64,000 bases of DNA from Patiria pectinifera (lineage: Eukaryota; Echinodermata; Asteroidea; Valvatida; Asterinidae). The notes below the pieces were generated by a model. That model did no database searches. It had not been told where the DNA came from and was given only the letters and a program-made list of their open reading frames with translations. Both the position numbers and the translations under genes were made by a program. Positions within the stretch are counted from its first letter, which is position 1. Each line of letters begins with the position of its first letter. Below, piece after piece: positions 49,901 through 55,437 of the stretch. The stretch spans positions 22,869,430 through 22,933,429 of the forward strand of contig CM057129.1 in the NCBI GenBank assembly GCA_029964075.1, read 5' to 3'.

Positions 49901-52900
49901 TGCGACGTCCGCCTCGGCGTCATTGAGCCAGTCCCAGTCGGCACACCTGTCACATGGTGCCACAAGATGGTGATCTGCCCCAAAAAGTCAGGCCAGCCCA
50001 GACGGACGGTTGACCTCCAGTCACTCAATCGTCACGCTGTTCGTGAGACCCACCACACACAATCACCATTCAACCAAGCACTTGCAGTTCCTCCCCAGAC
50101 TCGCAATTAAACTGTGTTTGATGCACGGAACGGGTATCACAGCATTGCCCTAGCTGAGGAGGACCGCCACCTCACCACATTCATCACACCTTGGGGCCGC
50201 TACCGATACTGTGTCGCCCTACAGGGGTACATCGCCTCCGGTGATGGCTACAGCCGCCGCTTTGATGAGATTGTGTCTGACATCCTGAAGAAGGCCAAGT
50301 GCGTGGATGATACCCTGATATGGTCTGACTCCATCGAGGAGGCCTTCTTCCAGGCAGTTGAGTGGCTCGACACTTGTGGCAGACATGGCGTCACCCGAAA
50401 AAGTTTGCCTTCGCCCAGATGACTGTCAAGTTTGCTGGCTTTGAGATCACCCCGACCTCTGTACGCCCCTGCCCTGAGTACCTTGAAGCGATCCAGAATT
50501 TCCCAATGCCTCGTAATATCACAGATGTGCGCAGCTGGTTCGGGCTTATCAACCAGGTCTCCTATGCCTTCGCCATGACTGACCGCATGCTGCCCTTCCG
50601 CAAACTCCTCAAACCTGGTACCCCCTTCTCGTGGACCGATGAGCTGGACTGCCTATTTGAGGAATCAAAGGCCCTCATCGTCAGCGAAATCCACAAAGGG
50701 GTGGAGATATTCGACAAGACCAAGCCGACCTGCCTTGCAACTGACTGGAGCAAAGATGGTCTGGGATTTTGGCTGCTCCAGAAGCACTGCGACTGCCCCT
50801 CCTCAAAACCCTTCTGCTGCAAGACTGGTTGGAGGGTGACTCTGGTCGGGAGCCGTTTCACTTCAGGTGCCGAGTCCCGCTACGCCCCAGTGGAGGGGGA
50901 GGCCCTTGCTGTCATCGATGCACTTGACAAGGCCCGCCACTTTGTCCTTGGCTGCTCTGACCTCATGGTGGCGGTGGATCACAAGCCCCTTCTGAAGGTG
51001 TTCGGTGACCGCTCACTCAGGGACATCCCAAACCCTCGCCTCCGCAACCTCAAGGAGAAGTCACTGAGCTACCACTTCCGCATCGTCCACATACCTGGTG
51101 CACGTACGCCATGCTGCGGCTGATGGGGTATCCTGCCACCCCGTTGGTAAAGGCACACCGCTACAGCTCCCTGATGATGTCGCACCTGTGCTCCATGACT
51201 CAAGCAAACCAACGACCACTGTGCTGCCAAATGACTTCCTTACCGCTATCCACACCAGTGGCCCAGACCCTGTCCAAGTATGCAGTCAGTCTGCCACTAC
51301 AGCTGCTAAGGTGATCAAATCAGTCACATGGAACGATGTCCGCCTCGCCACATTCGTGATCCCAACATGTGCAGACTGATTGAGATGATACAAGAGGGCT
51401 TCCCCACTCTCACCGGTGACCTCCCCCGTGAGCTCCAGCCATACCACCAATTCCGTGAGAACCTGTCAGAGTTTGATGGCGTATGCCTTTACAATGACCT
51501 TGTCATCATTCCCTCGTCCCTCCGTGCCCGGGCCCTTGAAGCACTACACTCGGCCCACCAGAGCGTCACCATGATGTGCGCACGAGCTCAGTCCTCATTC
51601 TTCTGGCCAGGTATGACCCCCGCCATCACCGACACACGGGCACGCTGCTCTCCCTGCAACTGTATGGCGCCATTACAGCCAGGCGCACCGCCCATGCCTC
51701 CGGTCCAGCCCGATTATCCATTCCAATGCACTGCCGCTGACTACTTCACCTACCGCGGCTGTCACTACCTGGTGGTGGTGGATAGGTACAGCAACTGGCC
51801 AATCGTCGAACAGGCAGCCAACGGCGCCAATGGACTCATTAATGCATTGCGCCGCACCTTCGTGACCTATGGAATCAGCGATGAACTGTCCTCAGACGGT
51901 GGCCCAGAGTTCATTGCCGGGGCCACCGGCGCTTTCTTCCGCAACTGGGGCGTATGTCACCGCATCTCATCCGTCGCTTCCCCCACTGCAACTGCCGTGC
52001 TGAAGTGGGCTCAAGACTGTGAAGCGCCTCATCACTGACAATACTGACGCTGAAGGCACACTTAACACTGATGAATTCCAGAGTGCCATGCTCCAGTACC
52101 GCGACACGCCCAACCATGACACACACCTCTCCCCTGCTATGTGCGTCTTCGGGCGTCCCATCTGTGACTTCATACCCATCCACCCTGGGAAGTACCACCC
52201 ACACAGCACATGGCGGGAGACACTCACATCCCGCGAGGAGGCACTGCGCAACCGGCACATGCGCGCTGCAGAACGTTTCTCAGAGCACACCCGTCCCCTC
52301 ACGCCACCGATTGTCAGCGACTGCGTGCGTATCCAGAACCAGACCAGACCGCACCCAACCAAGTGGGACAAGATCGGGGTTGTGGTGGAGGTGAGGCAAT
52401 TCGACCAGCATGTCATGAGGGTTGATGGATCTGGTCAAGTCACCCTACGCAACAGGCGATTCTTGCGGAAGTACTTGCCTGTCGTTCCACGTGCGCCCCT
52501 CCTGATGGCACCTCCGCTGCCAGGGTCGCATGCAGCTAGCCAGCACCCGAAACCAACCCCTCTGGTGCAGGCCAACAACCAGTTACCGCAGGACACCTCA
52601 GCCACACCACCTGCGATGCTTCCAGCCGTCTCCCAGCCAACCCGCACCAACCATCCTCCGACCCCGGATGGCTTGTAACCGACTCCCGCCTCACCTGTGA
52701 CACCCACCGTGGCCACCACGCATCCACCCACCAATAGCCGGTCCCACCCAGGCTCCGTTCCCCGTGCACTCCGCGGCCTCCTGCCACACAATTCTCCTGG
52801 TCTGAAGGAACACCTGGCCCCGACCGTGGATCTGCCACCCCTGGACCGCTCCTCGACTGCCCCTCGCCACTCCACTCGCTTGTCACAACCGCCTGCCAGG

Positions 52901-55256
52901 CTTCGGGATGAACTAAAGGACACCTATATACTCTGAACTTTTTTTTATATAGCCAAAGTTACAGCTTCAGTTTACTTCCCATAACCTATGTTTCGATCTT
53001 TGCTAATTGTTCATGTTCACGCCTTGTAATCTGTGCTTTTCTTTAGGTTACTTAGTTATGTCTGTTACATTTTTGGAATCTTTTCTTCCTAGAATTGTTA
53101 GTATTGTTATTCCCAAAGACTTGGGGGGCATATAGAACTATGATTCATAATGTAATCTTTTCCTTTACTTTGCAGCCGCTGTTGTTATTGGTTGATGACT
53201 AATAAATGCCACACGAACTATCAACTAAAGAGTTAGACTTATTGAATTTGGACAAGAACCCAATAGAGACCACGCTACAGTACCCTGTGTTACTTTTGGA
53301 TGCATACAATTCGAGTATTTAGCCCATTTACCACTGGCAATTAAAGATTTTGTAAAAATGAGGAAAATAGAGCCAAGCTACTTTTAGTATCCCATCACAG
53401 TTGGGCTATGACACATTAAACTATTTTGGAAGATCCAGGAAGGCTGTAATAAAAAGATGCCTACGGAATAAAAAGCTAAATTCTTTATTGGCTCTGTGTT
53501 GGGGGGTGTTTCAAAAAGTTGGCCTCATCTCTGGCTTTGGCTAGAGTTAGTGTCTCTGACTTGAGGGACTTGAATATCAGTTACTGAGGATCAGATCCTA
53601 TGTACCTGGTCCCTTTTTTGGGTTATTTCCCTTCTCCTTTGGATACAGTAGTCTTCTAAATGATCTGGAGACAGAGATGAAGTTGGAGCCACAGACAAAG
53701 CCACTGTTTTAAGAAACCCCATACCTTCAGTCGGTTTTGATTTGACTGGGCTTCTCTCCTCCTCATCAGGACCACTTTCCTCCTTATCTTCGTCTTCAGA
53801 ATCCAGAATCCCCTGTGGAAGGTCACTGGGTCGACTAAGGTCACCACTACAAATAGCCAACTGGAACAGCGACCGGCTCAGCCTGTCCATCACCATGCTT
53901 TTCAGCGCCAAGCAGAACTGCTTCAGTTGCCAGCTGTTAGCAGTCAGCTTGCAGGCATTGTCAAACACCATGTTCACCGCCTCTGCTGCTGTCACGCTGC
54001 AGTAGCGGCGCCGCACCTCCAGCATAGGGCCCGGGGGGAACTGATGCCCGGTAATGTCTGCAGGTGATATCACAGCTTTGCGGATTTTCTCTATTTCGGA
54101 GGTCACCTCTTCAGTCAAGGAAGTCTTTATGTTTTCACGAGCCCGGTCCATGGTTGTTTTCTGTTCACGTTTGGCAGTCTTGAGGGCCTGAAAAGAGTAA
54201 CATATAAATAAAAAGTAGCATTTATTTCATAAATTTAGAAGTGATAGGGAATGTAAAATTGTACCTCTTTAATTTGGTACAAAGACCTTCTTTTTCATTT
54301 CGAGTTAGAAATTATCTACTAGAAATCATTGTTACAAGGTTTGTGCATGAGTAAATGTGTAATGGAATTGTTAATTAATTTCAGAAAAGAACTTTATATA
54401 GGAAACTTACTGAAATGCCAAGAGCAACACTCTGGATTCGCAAGCCCAAGTCATACGGCCCTTCCAAATCGTACTCTTCTACAACATACTCCATAAAGTC
54501 CTCCAACTTGACACGATCCCTCCACAGATCTTTGGCAGTCAGAAATCTGTTCAGGACTTCCAAAACATCAATGGTAGTGATCTTGGGGATATCGTTATCA
54601 TCTTTGGTTGGCGGGAACTTAAAGAAATAATAGACCAGGGGCTGCTTGGATAAGGGACCTAGGTGAAGGGCATCATAGTCAAGCTTCTCTGTGGAACCAG
54701 TGGGGGCATCTACCATCGCTAGAGATTTCTGGAGCTCGTGAAGGGTACATATGGCCCTGACTTTGACAAATGCCTGGATGAAGACATTGACTTTGGACTG
54801 GAGCCTCATTAACTGCTTCAGGGCTGGTAGTTGGTTCTCGTTTCGTAGCCCCAGCTTTTGCAAGCTGGCAGCCTGAAAATGCTGCATGAGAAGCTCCACC
54901 ACGCGTTCCACCGTCACCTGCTCATTGGCTGCAGCAAGGTTGTCAATAAGGGTCTGGGCCACTTCATCTAGGGTGCTCTGATTTGGAGCTTGTTGCTTTG
55001 AGCTTCTTCTTTGTGATGATGAGTGAGATGGATCCATCTGCTCATGGGGCTGATTCACTGATGCAGACTGTTTCTGCTGTCTGGCTCTCTTGTCTCTGTT
55101 ACTCATCATGCCTGCATGCATTTGTCTCTGTTGCTGCTGCTGCTTTGAGCTCCTACTTTGTGATGATGAGAGAGATGGATAATCTTGCTCATAGGACTGA
55201 TTCAGTGATGCAGACTGTTTCTGCTGTCTATCTCTGACATCTCTGTGACTCGTCAT
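28132..55256 (-). CDS. NO VEIN-like giant protein: GHKL ATPase plus DUF3883
   Basis: At least 25 coding exons give about 2,710 residues, close to plant NO VEIN (about 2,700). Order of parts: a Q/S-rich N-terminus with a duplicated 45-residue segment, a helical region, an acidic linker (exons 8-9), a sacsin/NOV-type GHKL ATPase (N-box FVLELIQNADDN in exon 10, NNEVGF in exon 11, GHKGIGFKSVF in exon 12), sacsin-like continuation (FAFLPLRSYGFRFIIQG, exon 15), a 630-residue exon 23, and a C-terminal DUF3883 domain with YDI and VEVKST. The family suggests an ATP-driven chaperone-like or nucleic-acid-associated machine. In plants NO VEIN is nuclear and acts in vein development. The animal role is unknown to me. 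Exon phases chain correctly except between exons 2 and 3. Two LTR elements have landed in or beside its 5' end. Earlier exons may exist upstream. Confidence 0.9.
29498..29644 (-). CDS. NO VEIN-like exon 24
   Basis: FKQTKVEPLTEPTEPQPSAG onward to YGPQKSTK, proline- and acid-rich and probably disordered. Phase 1 entry fits the acceptor ATATTTCAG at 29645. Donor GTAAGC, phase 1. Confidence 0.86.
29991..31881 (-). CDS. NO VEIN-like exon 23 (630 codons)
   Basis: The largest exon. It opens DGTPWANLGQFWEKPTDGVY after a TGTTTTTCAG acceptor. The upstream in-frame ATG at 31929 lies in the intron. It is a mixed alpha/beta middle region of the NOV family with 'LLGDHVPYLDGPVQGDGGPM', 'HRVVFVPHQKAIYEFPVPGH' and 'LPTLGNKWVTAEEKPLI'-like strands. 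No separate named domain is recognised. Ends PFIPEEV at a GTTAGT donor, phase 1. Confidence 0.93.
32034..32197 (-). CDS. NO VEIN-like exon 22
   Basis: GCDWVLLNSCYIFHNGPHKL onward to VLTLKVDEL. Phase 1 entry selects the acceptor TTGAGGCAG over the nearer TTGAG. Donor GTAAGT, phase 0. Confidence 0.87.
32400..32886. repeat. Degenerate TGACTTGTGATT minisatellite
   Basis: Dozens of imperfect copies of a 10-12 bp unit (TTTGACTTGTGATT and variants) fill about 70% of the intron between exons 21 and 22. Smaller patches of the same motif lie at about 42280-42430 and 42830-42960 in another intron of this gene. Confidence 0.8.
32894..33095 (-). CDS. NO VEIN-like exon 21
   Basis: DKSRDVLVGYVVYIKEQLAR onward to DLNQDLP, with an HFTVTYGNPVDL strand. 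Acceptor AACAATTCAG, donor GTAGCT, phase 0 in and 1 out. A TGACTTGTGATT minisatellite begins almost directly after the donor. Confidence 0.9.
33330..33700. repeat. Interspersed repeat, uninterrupted copy
   Basis: GGACGGGACACCGCGTGTGC, GAAGTACGCACGACTTATTT and GGCGTCATCGGC match the sequence on both sides of the hAT insertion at 7446-7722. The later part resembles 45490-45700 (GTGCACG AA-CC near the end). Family not recognised. Confidence 0.6.
34039..34229 (-). CDS. NO VEIN-like exon 20
   Basis: AHSQPLQALEEDMCTLDGRV onward to HHILPVIQSDQWK, mostly helical. Acceptor GTCCAACAG, donor GTAGAT, phase 1 in and 0 out. Confidence 0.9.
34310..34820. repeat. Interspersed repeat with a hAT-like fragment inside
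   Basis: CTAATTTGGAGAGCAAAATTAG and GCACAAAGTGCTTGCATAC recur with changes at 36960-37200. In the middle, about 34455-34662, is C-rich sequence ending CCTGGCTACGCCACTG, which is a typical hAT-type terminus (CAGTGGCGTAGCCAGG inverted). I see no clear partner end. Confidence 0.5.
35225..35443 (-). CDS. NO VEIN-like exon 19
   Basis: EEPLSPKTVAQWLTCIYRSR onward to QSQGQIPS, including RSIPMIPLSSGRVVTMEEGS, the 'P(I/L)iPLssGr' strand typical of NOV/sacsin repeats. Acceptor GCTGTTACAG, donor GTGATT, phase 1 at both ends. Confidence 0.91.
35531..36019. mobile_element. hAT-type short element with 34-bp ends
   Basis: The inverted repeats begin CATAGAGCTATATTAAATTA and extend about 34 bases. An exact 8-bp target duplication GAAAGAAC flanks it (35523-35530, 36020-36027). 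The 129-codon frame inside resembles no transposase. Inserted in the intron between exons 18 and 19. Confidence 0.86.
36096..36205 (+). repeat. tRNA-derived SINE fragment
   Basis: AGGAGGTCATGGGTTCGAGT is a box-B-bearing tRNA-like 3' half. The downstream text (CCTCGGACAACACTGAGTCT) matches the body of the SINE at 44300. Confidence 0.55.
36325..36567 (-). CDS. NO VEIN-like exon 18
   Basis: DDVCWKLPSETLMCPDRRVR onward to SVARAAKQT. Acceptor TTTTCCTTCAG, donor GTATAG, phase 1 in and 1 out. Confidence 0.9.
36960..37200. repeat. Interspersed repeat, second copy
   Basis: Shares CTAATTCGGCGAACAAAATTAG, AAAGACAAGGC, GTAACCCTAT and CAAAGTGCGTGCGTATTACC with 34310-34820 but lacks its C-rich middle. 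It reaches to the GC donor of exon 17. Confidence 0.5.
37201..37363 (-). CDS. NO VEIN-like exon 17 (GC donor)
   Basis: AHYHGDPVHAICQFLKFVPM onward to VLTGQGE. The frame runs on past 37201, but the next exon needs phase 1, which fits only a GCAAGT donor here (GAAG|GCAAGT). Otherwise the site is a strong consensus. Confidence 0.88.
38078..38226. mobile_element. Foldback short element
   Basis: ACAAATATTGAGTGG at the left and CCACTCAATATTTGT at the right are exact reverse complements. The arms continue through GGGAGGAA and GCTCGGTAAAATCTGGA to a centre near 38145. No coding. Confidence 0.72.
38562..38674 (-). CDS. NO VEIN-like exon 16
   Basis: GDFDIPSSREDVDADSAWNQ onward to FINALENFK. The (D/A)FxxPSSREDxxxxSxWNxWL pattern directly follows the previous signature in the family. 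Acceptor TATGTCAG, donor GTCAGC, phase 1 in and 0 out. Confidence 0.92.
39094..39223 (-). CDS. NO VEIN-like exon 15
   Basis: LQRVDIESTELGLAFPLSDG onward to FAFLPLRSYGFRFIIQ. The last part is a signature of sacsin/NOV ATPases. Acceptor GTCAAACAG, donor GTAAGA, phase 0 in and 1 out. Confidence 0.92.
39590..39645 (+). repeat. tRNA-like fragment
   Basis: GCTACGGGTTCAAATCCACTCC has a box B and a T-arm look, next to AGCGCTGG. Isolated and degraded, in the intron before exon 14. Confidence 0.35.
39659..39778 (-). CDS. NO VEIN-like exon 14
   Basis: EENTKSRMSRKDKGGNVVEI onward to LIKKCLDASK. 40 codons, phase 0 at both ends, acceptor GCAATAACAG, donor GTATTG. Confidence 0.88.
40203..40338 (-). CDS. 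NO VEIN-like exon 13
   Basis: WTTRITLPLKGDFQRTTSLV onward to LLLFLNRLRSIVIVNQ, which corresponds to the PSLLLFLxRL strand-helix that follows the ATPase core in sacsin/NOV proteins. Acceptor AATTCAATAG, donor GTTCGG. The open frame continues past the donor without resemblance to the family, so I end the exon here. Confidence 0.9.
40551..40728 (-). CDS. NO VEIN-like exon 12 (ATPase G2 region)
   Basis: GHKGIGFKSVFRVTDKPEIT then SKGYHVCFDQSSDQMGY. The glycine-rich lid motif GHKGIGFKSVF is intact. Acceptor ACCTTTCAG, donor GTAAGA, phase 1 in and 2 out. Confidence 0.94.
40839..40948 (-). CDS. NO VEIN-like exon 11 (ATPase G1 region)
   Basis: SEVTVLNNEVGFSESNIRAL then CDVGRSTKGKHKRGYI. NNEVGFSESNIRALCDVG is the NOV-family form of the G1 box and reads like plant NO VEIN. 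Acceptor CCCCTGCAG, donor GTAAAT, phase 2 in and 1 out. Confidence 0.93.
41190..41345 (+). repeat. SINE-like element
   Basis: CCTCGGTTCGAATCCCGACC is a box-B-like T-arm, followed by a body with CAATTCCATGGGTTTCCTCC, typical of tRNA-derived SINEs. No sign of a functional tRNA. Confidence 0.45.
41497..41902 (-). CDS. NO VEIN-like exon 10 (start of GHKL ATPase)
   Basis: An acidic start, then LTPFQRTVLDCRTVIHSICR and the ATPase N-box region YSKDTHFVLELIQNADDNEY. The Glu, Asn and Asp that coordinate Mg-ATP in GHKL enzymes are all present. Ends at D-R, donor GTCAGT, phase 1 in and 2 out. Confidence 0.93.
42555..42789 (-). CDS. NO VEIN-like exon 9 (acidic linker)
   Basis: AAESSSTAEVSPTDTPSLQD onward, dominated by E, D, S and T, likely disordered. 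It ends NMEVQEDICE at a GTAAGG donor, phase 0 in and 1 out. Confidence 0.85.
43133..43405 (-). CDS. NO VEIN-like exon 8
   Basis: VILNPLTTVIGSEVKSRQLI onward, then a strongly acidic segment with EEDYEEDFFGNDEEFDF. 91 codons, acceptor GTCACTGCAG, donor GTGACA, phase 0 at both ends. Confidence 0.88.
43678..44012 (-). CDS. NO VEIN-like exon 7
   Basis: GQSVSPPIEINALEVRPGVL onward to LLIGQTVVRQ, about 111 codons, hydrophobic and helical towards the end. Acceptor TGACTTTCAG, donor GTCTGT, phase 1 in and 0 out. Confidence 0.87.
44300..44450 (+). repeat. tRNA-derived SINE
   Basis: The head at 44300-44372 contains a box A (TGGTCGAGTGATAACA) and a box B (GGGTTCGAGTCCC) in a tRNA-like layout, then an unrelated body. 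The same head occurs near 36100. It lies in the intron between exons 6 and 7. Confidence 0.65.
44509..44684 (-). CDS. NO VEIN-like exon 6
   Basis: RNESKRKDVGLFGSQSLESA onward to AFLERNP. Acceptor TCTTTTGAAG, donor GTATGG, phase 2 in and phase 1 out, both consistent with neighbours. Confidence 0.86.
45213..45394 (-). CDS. NO VEIN-like exon 5
   Basis: ESQDTLDICLCAHYQVSSVE onward through NAVIYETALCASN. Acceptor TTTCTTAG, donor GTGTGG, enters phase 0 and leaves phase 2. Confidence 0.86.
45490..45710. repeat. Interspersed repeat, third copy
   Basis: GTGAAGTACGCACGACTAATTA and GAGCATCACCCAGG parallel 33390-33470. Like the 33.4 kb copy it lacks the hAT insertion. Confidence 0.5.
46118..46695. mobile_element. 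GC-rich foldback element with TTA duplication (Harbinger-like)
   Basis: It begins TACCCCCGTCACACCGG and ends CCGGTGTGACGGGGGTA, flanked by TTA on both sides (46115-46117, 46696-46698). Most of the body is a long imperfect palindrome: CCGCAGTGGAACCGCC-type blocks at 46118-46280 pair with 46430-46590. Its base composition differs sharply from the AT-rich intron around it. Confidence 0.82.
46789..46911 (-). CDS. NO VEIN-like exon 4
   Basis: 41 codons, VLESVGGTLMGLVSSNPSQE onward to CDPCK. Acceptor TTTGCTCAG, donor GTATGT, phase 0 at both ends. Confidence 0.88.
47626..47804 (-). CDS. NO VEIN-like exon 3
   Basis: Acceptor TTGCCTCCTAG, entered in phase 1, then QVREELQRYLERIQHGNVNL. The segment is helical and rich in charged residues and ends LALDHPE at a GTAACC donor (phase 0). 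It is separated from exon 2 by an intron holding the LTR element. Confidence 0.85.
48154..48268 (+). repeat. 5' LTR of LTR element 1
   Basis: 115 bases starting TATAGAACTATG and ending CTTATTGA, so the termini are not the usual TG...CA. Contains TTGGTTGATGACTAATAAAT, with an AATAAA that could serve polyadenylation. Confidence 0.85.
53131..53245 (+). repeat. 3' LTR of LTR element 1
   Basis: Near-identical to 48154-48268. Preceded by GACTTGGGGGGCA, the polypurine tract. Confidence 0.85.
53606..54187 (-). CDS. NO VEIN-like exon 2
   Basis: Acceptor CTTTTCAG then ALKTAKREQKTTMDRARENI. 194 codons, helical, ending in an acidic stretch (DSEDEDKEESGPDEEERSP) and a basic tail before CAG|GTACAT (phase 0). 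The next recognised exon needs phase 1, so either an earlier donor (T|GTATCC) is used or a small exon is missing. Confidence 0.8.
54411..55256 (-). CDS. NO VEIN-like exon 1 (first recognised)
   Basis: Starts MTSHRDVRDRQQKQSAS at 55256, or may be entered by splicing at 55274, where an in-frame TAG doubles as an acceptor and adds six codons (TQTKAG). Residues 1-49 and 50-93 are a tandem duplication (RQQKQSASLNQ / RQQKQSASVNQ), rich in Q and S. Then a helical region (TLDEVAQTLIDNLAAANEQV onward) contains LGPLSKQPLVYYFFKFPP. The donor is GTAAGT after TCA, phase 0. Confidence 0.85.
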
Positions 55257-55331
55257 GCCTGCTTTTGTTTGTGTCTAGCTGCTTAGCACTGGTGGGGTTG
55301 TCCCTGTAGTTGCTCCTTCATGTTCAGTGGT

Positions 55332-55437
55332 AAATAAGAACGCTGTCTCTTTTTTTTGGTCACTTCAACAATGAACACAGTCTAAAAATAGACAAACAGA
55401 AATGTAATATGATTAAGAAAGGTTGGTAATCCTCTAT
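55332..55437 (-). repeat. 3' LTR of LTR element 2
   Basis: Minus-strand end of the element, ending GTTCTTATTT next to the target duplication. Its interior carries a few extra bases compared with the other LTR. Confidence 0.82.

Larger units (their letters stand above)
48154..53245 (+). mobile_element. Ty3/Gypsy-like LTR element 1 (fossil)
   Basis: Complete insertion with two 115-bp LTRs (48154-48268, 53131-53245) about 98% identical and a 5-bp target duplication ATTTG (48149-48153, 53246-53250). A G-rich polypurine tract precedes the 3' LTR. Parts in order: gag (48.3-49.3 kb) with an N-terminal C2H2-like finger and a CxxC zinc knuckle, protease (DTGCQSC), reverse transcriptase, RNase H, integrase with HHCC and DD-E-type region (to about 52.7 kb). 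The gag-PR-RT-RH-IN order and RT/RH wording indicate Ty3/Gypsy. The coding region is broken, at roughly eight places. The LTR identity suggests it is the younger of the two. Lies in the intron between exons 2 and 3, antisense to the host gene. Confidence 0.9.
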
